Source: SG8-41 sp036397875
Lineage (GTDB): Bacteria > Pseudomonadota > Gammaproteobacteria > Burkholderiales > SG8-41
Assembly: GCA_036397875.1 (NCBI GenBank)
Contig: DASWIC010000296.1
Span: 1-64,000 of the forward strand
DNA length: 64,000 bases
Direction of reading: 5' to 3'
The position numbers were made by a program, and so were the translations under genes. Positions within the stretch are counted from its first letter, which is position 1. Each line of letters opens with the position of its first letter. The notes under the pieces were generated by a model. The model was not told where the DNA came from. It was given only the letters and a program-made list of their open reading frames with translations, and searched no databases. Below are positions 44,904 to 53,800 of the stretch, piece after piece.

Positions 44904-46214
44904 ATGACGGCGGGCATCGACATGGGCGTCTATCAGCGGCGGCGAGCGCGGCTCGCCGCGGCGATGCTGGAAGGCGTTTCGGTCATTCCGACCGCGCCCG
45001 AGCGCACGCGCAACCGCGACGCGCACTACCCCTACCGTTTCGACAGCTACTTCTACTATCTCACCGGTTTCCGCGAACCCGCCGCGGCGCTGGTAATCGT
45101 CGCGGGTGCCGTCCCGAAGAGCATCCTGTTCTGCCGCGACAAGGACCCCGAGCGGGAGATCTGGGATGGATTCCGCTACGGCCCGGAGGCCGCACGCGCG
45201 GCCTTTGGCTTCGACGAAGCGTGCTCGATCACCCAGCTCGACACGAGGATGCCGGAGCTCATTGCCGATCGCGATGCGGTCTACTGCCACCTGGGCGCCG
45301 ACGCGGCGTGGGATGCGCGCGTAACGGCCTGGATCAACCAGGTACGGGAGCGAGCACGCACCGGCGTCACCGCTCCGCGGGCGGTCAAGGACGTGTACGC
45401 GCTGCTCGACGAGATGCGGCTCATCAAAGGGCCCGAGGAGCTCGCCGTGATGCGGCGTGCCGCCGCCATCACTGCCGGCGCGCACCGCCGCGCCATGCGC
45501 GCCGCGCGGCCCGGCCGGGCCGAGTTCGAGCTCGAGGCGGAGCTCCTGCACGAATTCCGGCGCCTCGGCGCACAGGCGCCCGCCTACAGTCCGATCGTCG
45601 CTGCGGGCCAGCACGCCTGCGTGCTGCATTACGTTCAGAATGACGGCGTGCTGAGGGACGGGGATCTGGTGTTGATCGACGCCGGCTGCGAGCTCGACGG
45701 CTACGCCAGCGACGTGACGCGCACCTTCCCCGTCGGCGGCCGGTTCAGCGGGCCGCAGCGGGAGATCTACGACCTGGTGCTGGCGGCGCAGTCGGCGGCG
45801 ATCGCGGCGGTCAGACCCGGCGCGCCGTGGGACGCGCCGCATCGCGCGGCGGTCAATGTGCTGGCCCAGGGCCTGATCGACTTGAAGCTGCTCTCCGGCG
45901 GGCTTGCCGAAGTCGTGGAGACCGAGGCCTACAAGAAGTTCTACATGCATCGCACCGGACACTGGCTCGGGCTCGACGTGCACGATGCCGGCGACTACAA
46001 GCAGCAGGGCGACTGGCGCGCGCTTGCGCCGGGCATGGTGCTGACCGTCGAGCCTGGCTGCTATCTGCGTTCCGGAGAGGGCGTGCCCGCCCACTTGTCC
46101 GACATCGGAATTCGCATCGAAGACGACGTGCTGGTGACGGAATCCGGTGCCGAAGTGTTGACCGGCGACGCGCCCAAGCGCCCGGTTGATATCGAAGCCT
46201 GGATGCGCGCGTGA
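44904..46214 (+). CDS. pepP: Xaa-Pro aminopeptidase
   Basis: Metallopeptidase of the pita-bread fold that removes N-terminal residues preceding proline. The 436 residues have an N-terminal creatinase-like domain (RNRDAHYPYRFDSYFYYLTGF) and the catalytic domain with ligands in LIDAGCELDGYASDVTRTFP, the HRTGHWLGLDVHDAG histidines, and the Glu residues in VLTVEPGCYL and IGIRIEDDV. In-frame ATG 44922 is a plausible shorter start. The stop overlaps the GTG of the ubiH-like gene. Confidence 0.93.
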   Translation: MTAGIDMGVYQRRRARLAAAMLEGVSVIPTAPERTRNRDAHYPYRFDSYFYYLTGFREPAAALVIVAGAVPKSILFCRDKDPEREIWDGFRYGPEAARAAFGFDEACSITQLDTRMPELIADRDAVYCHLGADAAWDARVTAWINQVRERARTGVTAPRAVKDVYALLDEMRLIKGPEELAVMRRAAAITAGAHRRAMRAARPGRAEFELEAELLHEFRRLGAQAPAYSPIVAAGQHACVLHYVQNDGVLRDGDLVLIDAGCELDGYASDVTRTFPVGGRFSGPQREIYDLVLAAQSAAIAAVRPGAPWDAPHRAAVNVLAQGLIDLKLLSGGLAEVVETEAYKKFYMHRTGHWLGLDVHDAGDYKQQGDWRALAPGMVLTVEPGCYLRSGEGVPAHLSDIGIRIEDDVLVTESGAEVLTGDAPKRPVDIEAWMRA

Positions 46215-47359
46215 CGGCCGATTTTGACGTCCTGATCGTGGGCGGCGGACCGGTCGGTGCTGCGCTGGCGCTCGCCCTGCGCGGATCCGGCCTTGCCGTC
46301 GGGAGCATCGAGGCGCGGGTCCCGCACGCGCCCGCGGACGCGCGGCCGATCGCGCTTTCTTATGGGAGCCGCCTGATACTGGAGCGGCTCGGCGTATGGG
46401 ACCGGCTTGCCGACGCCACCCCGATCCAGCGCATCCACGTCTCTCAACGTGGCGGTTTTGGGCGGGTCGAATTGGACGCCCAGCAGGCGCGCCTGCCGGC
46501 GCTGGGCTACGTGGTCGATTACGGGGCGCTCGCCGAAGCGCTCGGGCGCGCATTGGAGGCAGGAGACGGCGCACGTGCGGTCCAAGCCACGGCGAGCGCG
46601 TTCGAAGCTGGAACCGATGCGACGGTCGTGCGATTTACGGCCGGCGGCGCCACCCAACGCGCGAGCGCAAGGCTGCTTGCCGTGGCCGATGGCGGCGCGC
46701 TACCGGTCGCCCGGATGCGCGTCCATGACTACGGCCAGGCCGCGGTAACGGCCCGTGTGTCGTGCAGCGCGCCGCATCAAAACGTTGCCTACGAGCGATT
46801 CACCCCGGAAGGGCCGCTGGCCCTGTTGCCCGCGGGGGAAGCGGTGGCACTGGTGTGGACGACCACCCCGGCGCACGCCCGGGAATCGTGCGCGCTGACC
46901 GAAGCCGGTTTCCTGGAGCGGCTCCAGGAGGGCTTCGGGAATCGCCTGGGACGATTCAGTTCGGCCAGCGGCCGCGCGTGGTACCCGCTCGCGCTGAAGG
47001 TTGCGGCCCACATTGCGGAACCGCGCACGGTCCTGGTCGGCAATGCCGCGCAGACCCTGCATCCGGTCGCGGGGCAGGGCTTGAACCTCGGGCTGCGTGA
47101 TGCATGGGAGCTGGCGGCACTGCTGCGGGATTGCGACCGCGCCCGTGTCGGGGGACCGGAGTTGATCCGGGCTTATTCCGCCCGCCGCCGGTTCGACCGC
47201 ACGGGCGGGATACTTTTTACCGACATGCTGGTGCGCCTGTTTTCCAACGAGCTCGCGCCGCTCGGCTGGGCGCGCGGCTTGGGGCTCGCGGCACTGGGCG
47301 CGTTCCCGCCGGCCCGGGACCTCGTCGTGCGACGCATGATTTTCGGCGCGCGCGGCTAG
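46211..47359 (+). CDS. ubiH: UbiH/UbiF/VisC-family FAD-dependent hydroxylase
   Basis: Flavin monooxygenase that hydroxylates a ring position in ubiquinone synthesis. Of the 382 residues, the FAD site is VLIVGGGPVGAALALALRGSG at about 7-27, and the C-terminal FAD motif is VLVGNAAQTLHPVAGQGLNLGLRDAWELA. The gene overlaps pepP by four bases, and the pepP-ubiH order is common in Proteobacteria. Which hydroxylation it performs (UbiH, UbiF or a broad-specificity member) cannot be fixed from sequence; the symbol rests on the pepP link. Confidence 0.83.
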   Translation: MTADFDVLIVGGGPVGAALALALRGSGLAVGSIEARVPHAPADARPIALSYGSRLILERLGVWDRLADATPIQRIHVSQRGGFGRVELDAQQARLPALGYVVDYGALAEALGRALEAGDGARAVQATASAFEAGTDATVVRFTAGGATQRASARLLAVADGGALPVARMRVHDYGQAAVTARVSCSAPHQNVAYERFTPEGPLALLPAGEAVALVWTTTPAHARESCALTEAGFLERLQEGFGNRLGRFSSASGRAWYPLALKVAAHIAEPRTVLVGNAAQTLHPVAGQGLNLGLRDAWELAALLRDCDRARVGGPELIRAYSARRRFDRTGGILFTDMLVRLFSNELAPLGWARGLGLAALGAFPPARDLVVRRMIFGARG

Positions 47360-47415
47360 TGCCGCTCCGGTTTCTCAGGGCATGATCAGCTGGCGTGCCA
47401 GCGCGGAACGGCACT
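47358..47415 (+). repeat. Nested inverted repeat at the ubiH 3' end
   Basis: Twelve-base arms (47358-47369 and 47404-47415, one mismatch) enclose a perfect GCTGGC-GT-GCCAGC hairpin (47389-47402). No T-run follows. It could stabilise the 3' end of the pepP-ubiH transcript. Confidence 0.4.
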
Positions 47416-47728
47416 CGCCCGGAAATTCAAGAACTTGACCGCAGTACAGGCGCTTGCGCGCGGGAAACGCGCCAGCGCGCCGTTCGCTTTGTGGCGCCCA
47501 AAAAGTTACGCGCTGCCGCGCAAGCAGCGCTCGACATTTTCCGAATAAGTGCTTACTTCGTCACGCGGTTTGATGGCGCCGCTGTCGTACGCGCCACGCA
47601 TGTGGGTTCACTGCAACACCGAACAAAAAAAATTGCACGAATTGCTTTTATTGCGCGTGACGAGCGATTACAATGACGCCCTTCCCCGTAACGAACTTGC
47701 GAAAACAATCGCGGATCCGGCAGACGCG
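47416..47728 (+). other. ubiH-dusB intergenic region
   Basis: About 310 bases with no credible gene. A short frame at 47395-47676 encodes a basic low-complexity peptide unlike any family I know. A -10-like TACAAT at 47669-47674 would start transcription about 50 bases before the dusB ATG; a run of eight A lies at 47625-47632. Confidence 0.4.
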
Positions 47729-48736
47729 ATGCACATCGGCCCGTTCCAGCTCAAGAACAATCTGATCGTCGCGCCGATGGCGGGCGTCACCGACCGCCCG
47801 TTTCGCCAACTGTGCAAGACCCTGGGCGCCGGGATGGCGGTGTCGGAAATGGTGGCGAGCAATTCCCTGCTGTGGGGCTCGGCGAAGACGCGCCGGCGCG
47901 CCAACCACGAGGGAGAGGTCGACCCGATCGCGGTGCAGATCGCGGGCGCGGACCCCCGGATGCTGGCCGATGCGGCCCGCTACAACGTCGACCAGGGCGC
48001 CCAGATCATCGACATCAACATGGGCTGCCCGGCGAAGAAGGTGTGCAATGTCATGGCCGGCTCGGCGCTGCTCAACAACGAGCCGCTGGTCGGGCGCATC
48101 CTGGGCGCGGTGGTCGCGGCGGTGGCGGCGCCGGTCACGCTGAAGATCCGTACCGGCTGGGATCGCGGCAGCAGGAATGCGCTGCGGGTGGCGAAGATCG
48201 CGGAGGCAGCCGGCATCCAGGCGCTCGCCATCCATGGCCGCACGCGCGCATGCGGTTTTGCCGGCGAGGCAGAGTACGACACCATCGCCGCGGTCAAGTC
48301 CGCGGTGAAGGTTCCGGTGATCGCCAACGGCGACATCGCGACACCCGAGAAAGTGAAGCAGGTGCTCGACTACACCCGCGCGGACGCCGTGATGATCGGG
48401 CGCGCGGCCCAGGGCCGGCCGTGGATGTTCCGCGAGATCCAGCATTACCTGACCACCGGCGAGCGCCTATCGCCGCCGGAGGTGGCGGAAATACATCGCG
48501 TGCTGGTGGGGCACCTCAACGACCTCTACGAGTTCTACGGTGAGCACGCCGGCGTGCGTGTCGCCCGCAAGCATATTTCCTGGTACACCAAGGGACTGGC
48601 CGGTTCGGCGGCGTTCCGCCACGCCATGAACCGGCTCGAGACCCGTCGCGAGCAGCTCGCGGCGGTCGACGAATTCTTCGCGCAGCTCGCCGGCCGCGGG
48701 CAGCGCCTCACCTACGTCGAGGAACCGGCAGCATGA
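47729..48736 (+). CDS. dusB: tRNA-dihydrouridine synthase B
   Basis: FMN enzyme that reduces specific uridines in the tRNA D-loop. From ATG 47729 it is 335 residues; an apparent 60-residue extension upstream is unlike the family. Motifs are VAPMAGVTDRPFRQLC near 14-29, NMGCPAKKVCNVMAGSALL with the catalytic Cys, and the FMN phosphate site MIGRAAQGRPW. The stop overlaps the fis start (ATGA), reproducing the dusB-fis operon known in E. coli. Confidence 0.95.
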   Translation: MHIGPFQLKNNLIVAPMAGVTDRPFRQLCKTLGAGMAVSEMVASNSLLWGSAKTRRRANHEGEVDPIAVQIAGADPRMLADAARYNVDQGAQIIDINMGCPAKKVCNVMAGSALLNNEPLVGRILGAVVAAVAAPVTLKIRTGWDRGSRNALRVAKIAEAAGIQALAIHGRTRACGFAGEAEYDTIAAVKSAVKVPVIANGDIATPEKVKQVLDYTRADAVMIGRAAQGRPWMFREIQHYLTTGERLSPPEVAEIHRVLVGHLNDLYEFYGEHAGVRVARKHISWYTKGLAGSAAFRHAMNRLETRREQLAAVDEFFAQLAGRGQRLTYVEEPAA

Positions 48737-48972
48737 TGAACGAAAATGAGATGGCGCGCATGGTGCGCCGCGCAATCGAGGGCTATTTCAGGGATCTCGA
48801 CGGCGAGAAGCCGTGCGCGGTCTATGATATGGTCATCCATTGCGTGGAAAAGCCCCTGCTGGAGAGCGTATTGCACCGCGTGCGCGGCAACCAGACCCAC
48901 GCCGCGGAGATGCTGGGCATCAATCGCAACACGCTGCGCAAGAAAATGCGGGTGCACGGCATCAAGTTCTAG
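48733..48972 (+). CDS. fis: Fis-family nucleoid DNA-binding protein
   Basis: Small DNA-bending regulator of 79 residues. The C-terminal helix-turn-helix GNQTHAAEMLGINRNTLRKKMRVHGIK is nearly identical in pattern to E. coli Fis. The N-terminal beta-hairpin arm that activates Hin/Gin recombination is shortened, as is usual in Betaproteobacteria. The same fold is the C-terminal domain of NtrC-type regulators, but the stand-alone length and the dusB link identify it as Fis. The E. coli protein controls rRNA and many metabolic promoters; targets here are unknown. Confidence 0.94.
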   Translation: MMNENEMARMVRRAIEGYFRDLDGEKPCAVYDMVIHCVEKPLLESVLHRVRGNQTHAAEMLGINRNTLRKKMRVHGIKF

Positions 48973-48990
48973 GCCTCGGGATCCAGGATC

Positions 48991-49053
48991 CGGGATTCAG
49001 GGGCCGGCCGTCCGACGTCTCTGGCGGAATCCTGAATCCCGATTCCTGAATCC
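48991..49053 (+). repeat. Inverted and direct repeats before purH
   Basis: CGGGATTCAGG (48991-49001) and CCTGAATCCCG (49031-49041) form a perfect 11-base inverted repeat. The right arm belongs to a 12-base unit AATCCTGAATCC (49028-49039) repeated almost exactly at 49042-49053. They fill most of the 88 bases between fis and purH. Confidence 0.6.
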
Positions 49054-49060
49054 TGCCTCC

Positions 49061-50623
49061 ATGGCCGCCATCAAGCAGGCGCTGATCAGCGTCTCGGACA
49101 AGACCGGCGTCGTCGAATTCGCGCGCGCACTCGCGCGCTTCGGGGTGACGCTGCTCTCGACGGGTGGCACGGCGCGGCTCCTGAGGGAGCGTGGCCTCGA
49201 AGCGACCGAGGTCGCCGACTACACCGGCTTCCCGGAGCTGCTCGACGGGCGGGTGAAGACCTTGCACCCGAAAGTGCACGCCGGCATCCTCGCCCGGCGC
49301 GACGCCCGCGAGCACATGGCCGCGCTGGAGCAGGCGGGGATCCCGCCGATCGACCTGGTGGTCGTCAACCTCTATCCCTTCGGCGCCACGGTGGCCCGTC
49401 CCGGGTGCACGCTCGGGGAAGCCATCGAGAACATCGACATCGGTGGCCCCGCCCTGCTGCGCAGCGCCGCCAAGAATCACGAGCATGTGGCGGTGGTGAC
49501 CGATCCGGCCGACTACGGGGCGGTGCTGAAGGAGATGGAATCCGCAGGCGGCGCGCTCGGGGCCGCGACGCGGCTGCACCTGGCGCAGAAAGCGTTCTCC
49601 CACACCGCCCGTTACGACGGGGTGATCAGCAATTACCTGACTGCTCTCGATGGTTCAGGCGGCATCGAGCGCTTCCCGCGACGGCTGAACCTTCAGTTCG
49701 AGCGCGTGCAGTTGCTGCGTTACGGGGAGAATCCTCACCAGGAGGCAGCGTTCTATCGGGATTTGCAGCCGGCTCCGGGCAGCCTCGGCACCTATCGCCA
49801 GCTCCAGGGCAAGGAGCTTTCCTACAACAATATCGCCGACGCCGATGCCGCGTGGGAATGCGTGAAGGGTTTCGACGGGCCGGCGTGCGTGATCGTGAAG
49901 CACGCCAACCCCTGCGGCGCAGCCCGCGCCGCCAGCCTCGTGGAAGCCTACGCCAGGGCGTTTGCCACCGATCCCGCCTCGGCCTTTGGCGGGATCATCG
50001 CCTTTAACCGTGAACTCGACGCGCCCACGGCGCAAGCCCTCGCGCAGCAGTTCGTGGAAGTGGTAATCGCTCCTGCCATCGGCCCGGAGGCGGCGCGGGC
50101 GCTCGCGGGCAAGGCCAATATTCGAGTGCTCGAGGTGCTGCTTGCCTCCGGCGCCAACGACTGCGACTTCAAGCGCGTCGGCGGCGGCTTGCTGGTGCAA
50201 ACGCCGGACACCGCCGGCATCGGGGCGGGCGGCCTCAAAGTCGCCACCCGGACGCGTCCGAGCGAGGCGCAGACGGCAGATCTGCTGTTTGCCTGGCACG
50301 TCGCCCGGTTCGTCAAGTCCAATGCCATCGTGTATTGCAGCGGCGGCCGGACCCTCGGCGTGGGTGCGGGGCAGATGAGCCGGGTAGACGCGGCGCGCAT
50401 CGCCGCGATCAAGGCGCAGAACGCGGGCCTCGCGCTGCAGGGGGCGGTAGTCGCGTCCGATGCCTTCTTCCCGTTTCGCGACGGCGTGGACGCCGTGGCG
50501 CAGGCCGGTGCGCGCGCGATCATCCAGCCCGGGGGCAGCCTGCGCGATGACGAAGTGATCGCCGCCGCCGACGAGCGCGGCATTGCCATGGTGTTCACCG
50601 GCGTCAGGCACTTCCGCCACTGA
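49061..50623 (+). CDS. purH: Bifunctional AICAR transformylase / IMP cyclohydrolase
   Basis: Last two steps of purine synthesis: formylation of AICAR and ring closure to IMP. The 520 residues comprise the N-terminal cyclohydrolase (ALISVSDKTGVVEFARAL, RVKTLHPKVHAGIL) and the C-terminal transformylase with the catalytic KHANPCGAA near 280. The start at 49061 gives the family N-terminus; the long frame reaching back to 48746 lies inside fis. purD follows after 29 bases. Confidence 0.96.
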   Translation: MAAIKQALISVSDKTGVVEFARALARFGVTLLSTGGTARLLRERGLEATEVADYTGFPELLDGRVKTLHPKVHAGILARRDAREHMAALEQAGIPPIDLVVVNLYPFGATVARPGCTLGEAIENIDIGGPALLRSAAKNHEHVAVVTDPADYGAVLKEMESAGGALGAATRLHLAQKAFSHTARYDGVISNYLTALDGSGGIERFPRRLNLQFERVQLLRYGENPHQEAAFYRDLQPAPGSLGTYRQLQGKELSYNNIADADAAWECVKGFDGPACVIVKHANPCGAARAASLVEAYARAFATDPASAFGGIIAFNRELDAPTAQALAQQFVEVVIAPAIGPEAARALAGKANIRVLEVLLASGANDCDFKRVGGGLLVQTPDTAGIGAGGLKVATRTRPSEAQTADLLFAWHVARFVKSNAIVYCSGGRTLGVGAGQMSRVDAARIAAIKAQNAGLALQGAVVASDAFFPFRDGVDAVAQAGARAIIQPGGSLRDDEVIAAADERGIAMVFTGVRHFRH

Positions 50624-50652
50624 GGCGGCGGAAGCGCCGTGAAGGGGGAAGC

Positions 50653-51930
50653 GTGAAGCTGCTGGTCATCGGCTCGGGAGGGCGCGAGCACGCATTGGCG
50701 TGGAAGCTCGCGCGCTCGGCGCGCGTCTCGCGGGTGCTCGTCGCTCCCGGCAACGCCGGTACCGCGCGCGAAGAGGGCCTCGTCAATGCGCCGGCCACAT
50801 CCATCCCGGCGTGGATCGAGCTCGCGCGCAGGGAAGCGGTGACGTTTACTGTCGTCGGACCGGAGGCGCCGCTCGCGCAGGGCGTCGTCGACGCATTTCG
50901 CGCGGAGGGGCTGAAGATCTTCGGGCCGACACGGGCCGCCGCCCGGCTGGAGAGCTCCAAGGAATTCGCCAAGTCCTTCATGCAGCGCCACGGCATACCG
51001 AGCGCGGGCTATGCGGCATTCAGCGAACCCGAATCAGCGCACGCCTACCTGGACCGCCACGGCGCACCGGTTGTCGTCAAGGCCGACGGGCTGGCCGCCG
51101 GCAAGGGCGTGGTGGTGGCGATGGACGCGGGCTCGGCGCACGCGGCGGTCGATAGCATGCTGGTCGCAAAAACGATGGGTGCTGCGGGCAGCCGGCTGGT
51201 GATCGAGGACTACCTCGAGGGCGAGGAGGCGAGCTTCATCGTGCTCGCCGACGGCCAGCACGCGCTGCCGCTCGCGACCAGCCAGGATCACAAACGCCTG
51301 TTCGACGGCGACCGCGGTCCCAATACCGGCGGCATGGGCGCATACTCCCCGGCGCCGGTAGTGACGCCGGCGGTACACGCCCGGGTGCTGCGCGAAGTGA
51401 TCTACCCCGCGCTCGCCGGCATGGAGAACGAAGGCACCCCGTATAGCGGTTTCCTCTACGCCGGTCTGATGATCGGGCGGGACGGCAGAGTCAGGGTGCT
51501 GGAGTTCAACTGCCGGATGGGCGACCCGGAAACGCAGCCGATCCTCCTGCGGTTGAAGAGCGACCTCGAAGGCCTGATCGAGCACGCGCTCGCCGGCACT
51601 CTCGACAAGGTGGAGGCGGAGTGGGACCGGCGGATAGCCCTCGGCGTGGTGCTCGCCGCGCACGGCTACCCGGACGCTCCGCGCACGGGCGACGCGATTC
51701 ACGGCCTGCCGGCGCCCGAAGAGGATTGCCACGTGTTCCATGCCGGCACCGCGTTGAATGGAACGGACGTGGTTACCAGCGGGGGACGGGTGCTGACGGT
51801 GACGGCGCTGGGCGGCAACGTGAGCGCCGCGCAGCGCCGCGCCTACGCGATTGCCGGGAAGATCCGCTTCGAGGGCATGCAATTCCGCCGCGACATCGGC
51901 CACCGGGCGCTTGCCGCGGGCCGGAAATAG
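50653..51930 (+). CDS. purD: Phosphoribosylamine-glycine ligase
   Basis: ATP-grasp enzyme forming GAR from phosphoribosylamine and glycine. The 425 residues begin MKLLVIGSGGREHALAWKLARS and include the ATP-grasp segment PVVVKADGLAAGKGVVVA and the family signature FNCRMGDPETQ. The start is GTG at 50653, preceded by a strong AGGGGGA ribosome-binding site that settles the choice. The purH-purD pairing is widespread. Confidence 0.96.
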   Translation: MKLLVIGSGGREHALAWKLARSARVSRVLVAPGNAGTAREEGLVNAPATSIPAWIELARREAVTFTVVGPEAPLAQGVVDAFRAEGLKIFGPTRAAARLESSKEFAKSFMQRHGIPSAGYAAFSEPESAHAYLDRHGAPVVVKADGLAAGKGVVVAMDAGSAHAAVDSMLVAKTMGAAGSRLVIEDYLEGEEASFIVLADGQHALPLATSQDHKRLFDGDRGPNTGGMGAYSPAPVVTPAVHARVLREVIYPALAGMENEGTPYSGFLYAGLMIGRDGRVRVLEFNCRMGDPETQPILLRLKSDLEGLIEHALAGTLDKVEAEWDRRIALGVVLAAHGYPDAPRTGDAIHGLPAPEEDCHVFHAGTALNGTDVVTSGGRVLTVTALGGNVSAAQRRAYAIAGKIRFEGMQFRRDIGHRALAAGRK

Positions 51931-51952
51931 CGACTTGGAGTAAGCTTTCGGT

Positions 51953-52819
51953 ATGAAGCCGGACTTCGATCGCGCGCGCCAGGACCTGGGCAACATCATC
52001 CTGCTCGAGCACGTGAACGTCACCATTCCCGACCAGCACCTGGCCACGATTTTCTACGTGAGCGGCCTGGGGCTGACGCGCGACCCGTACCTCATGACGG
52101 GGATCGACAACATGTGGGTCAATGTCGGGCGCAGCCAGTTCCATCTGCCGTCACGGGGCACCCAGGTAGTGCGTGGGCACGTCGGCATCGTGCTGCCCGA
52201 TCTCGCGGCGCTGGAGCGCCGGTTGCAGGGCGTCGCGCCGCTCCTGGCCGAGACGCGGTTCGCCTGGGAGAAACGCGACGGCTGGATCGAGGCAACCTGC
52301 CCCTGGGGAAATCGTTACCGCTGTCACGCGCCCGCGCCCGGGTTCGGCGATGCCGAGCTCGCCATCGCCTACGTCCAGCTCGACGTGCCTGCCGGCTCGG
52401 CGCCGGGAATCGCGGGTTTTTACCGGGACGTCCTGGGGGCGCATGCCGCGATCGACGGCGGCGCGGGTGGCGCAACCGCCGTCGTATCCACGGGCGCCGC
52501 GCAGCGGCTGCGGTTTCGCGAGACCTCGCGCCCGCTCCCGGTGTACGACGGGCATCACATCCAGGTCTACATCGCCGATTTCTCCGGTCCCCACCGCCGC
52601 TTGCTCGAGCGCGGGCTCGTGTCGGAGGAGTCGAGCGAGCATCAATACCGCTTCCGCGACATCGTCGACCCGGCGAGCGGAAAGCGCCTGTTCACCCTCG
52701 AGCACGAGGTGAGAAGCCTCACCCATCCGCTCTACGCGCGCCCGCTCGTCAATCGCAATCCGGCCCAGAGCAACCGCGACTACGTGCGCGGCCACGACGC
52801 GTTCCCCGGAACTTACTAA
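51953..52819 (+). CDS. VOC-superfamily protein of unknown function
   Basis: A 288-residue cytoplasmic protein with two glyoxalase/bleomycin-resistance-type (VOC) modules. The first opens with ILLEHVNVTIPDQHLATIFYVSGLGL, the second with LAIAYVQLDVPAGSAPGIAGFYRDVLG; the C-terminus SNRDYVRGHDAFPG is distinctive. Possible metal-binding residues are His20 and the HHIQVYIADF segment. There is no signal peptide. It lies between purD and hemF on the same strand with small gaps. VOC proteins include lyases, dioxygenases and epimerases; I cannot choose a reaction. Confidence 0.6.
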   Translation: MKPDFDRARQDLGNIILLEHVNVTIPDQHLATIFYVSGLGLTRDPYLMTGIDNMWVNVGRSQFHLPSRGTQVVRGHVGIVLPDLAALERRLQGVAPLLAETRFAWEKRDGWIEATCPWGNRYRCHAPAPGFGDAELAIAYVQLDVPAGSAPGIAGFYRDVLGAHAAIDGGAGGATAVVSTGAAQRLRFRETSRPLPVYDGHHIQVYIADFSGPHRRLLERGLVSEESSEHQYRFRDIVDPASGKRLFTLEHEVRSLTHPLYARPLVNRNPAQSNRDYVRGHDAFPGTY

Positions 52820-52827
52820 GTGATCGA

Positions 52828-53727
52828 TTGGACGCGGCCGCCGTCAAGCAGCATCTTCTCGAGCTTCAGCGGACGATCGCCGCGCGCCTGAGCGGGATCG
52901 AGGGGCGGGACTTCCGGCGTGACGAGTGGTCGCGGCCCGGGGGCGGTGGCGGAATCGCGCAGGTGATCGAAGACGGGATCGTGTTCGAGCGCGCGGGCGT
53001 GAACTTCTCGCACGTTCACGGCCAGAACCTTCCACCCTCTGCCAGCGCCGGCCGCCCGGAACTTGCCGGCCGCTCGTTCCAGGCGATGGGCGTTTCGCTG
53101 GTGCTGCATCCCCGCAACCCCTACGTCCCCACCACGCACATGAACGTGCGTTACTTCGTGGCGGAGAAGGACGCGGCCGCCCCGGTGTGGTGGTTCGGCG
53201 GCGGCATGGATCTGACGCCGTACTATCCCTTTGCCGAGGATGCGCGGCATTTCCATCGTGCCTGCCGCGAGGCGCTCGCCCCCCACGGCGCCGATTGCTA
53301 CCCGCGCTACAAGCAGTGGTGCGATGATTATTTTTACCTGAAGCACCGGGCGGAGCCGCGCGGCATCGGCGGCATTTTCTTCGACGACCTCAACCAGCCC
53401 GACTTCCCGGCGTGCTTCGCGCTTGCGCGCAGCGTAGGAGCCCAATTCCTGCCGGCCTATCTTCCCATCCTCGAGCGCCGCAGAGGGCTCGCTTACGGCG
53501 AGCGCGAACGCGCGTTCCAGGCCTACCGGCGCGGCCGCTACGTCGAGTTCAACCTGGTGTATGACCGCGGCACGCTGTTCGGGCTGCAGTCCGGCGGCCG
53601 CACCGAGGCGATCCTGATGTCGCTGCCGCCGCGGGTCGAGTGGCGCTACGACTGGAAACCCGAGCCGGGCAGCCCGGAGGAAAAGCTCTATACCGAGTTC
53701 CTCGTGCCGCGGGACTGGGTTGATTGA
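52828..53727 (+). CDS. hemF: Oxygen-dependent coproporphyrinogen III oxidase
   Basis: Oxidatively decarboxylates coproporphyrinogen III to protoporphyrinogen IX using O2. From TTG 52828 it is 299 residues, the same length as E. coli HemF, and begins MDAAAVKQHLLELQ; no ATG or GTG is in frame near here. Signatures are PTTHMNVRYFVAEK, WWFGGGMDLTPYYPF and FNLVYDRGTLFGLQSGGRTEAILMSLPP, split across the C-terminal half. The enzyme implies an oxygen-respiring host. Confidence 0.95.
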   Translation: MDAAAVKQHLLELQRTIAARLSGIEGRDFRRDEWSRPGGGGGIAQVIEDGIVFERAGVNFSHVHGQNLPPSASAGRPELAGRSFQAMGVSLVLHPRNPYVPTTHMNVRYFVAEKDAAAPVWWFGGGMDLTPYYPFAEDARHFHRACREALAPHGADCYPRYKQWCDDYFYLKHRAEPRGIGGIFFDDLNQPDFPACFALARSVGAQFLPAYLPILERRRGLAYGERERAFQAYRRGRYVEFNLVYDRGTLFGLQSGGRTEAILMSLPPRVEWRYDWKPEPGSPEEKLYTEFLVPRDWVD

Positions 53728-53743
53728 GCGGCTCCAAGGCTGG

Positions 53744-53774
53744 AGTAGGGGTGCACGAGGGGAGTATCCCCTCG
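53744..53774 (+). repeat. 31-base hairpin repeat, copy 1
   Basis: Identical to 53801-53831. It contains a perfect palindrome CGAGGGGA-GTA-TCCCCTCG (53756-53774) preceded by AGTAGGGGTGCA. It lies just after the hemF stop. Confidence 0.85.
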
Positions 53775-53800
53775 CTCATTGTTACTCGTTCCCAAACTGA

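Noticed and set aside
47395..47676. 93-residue frame between ubiH and dusB
   Set aside because: No ribosome-binding site, unusual basic composition, no family resemblance; it spans the nested hairpin.
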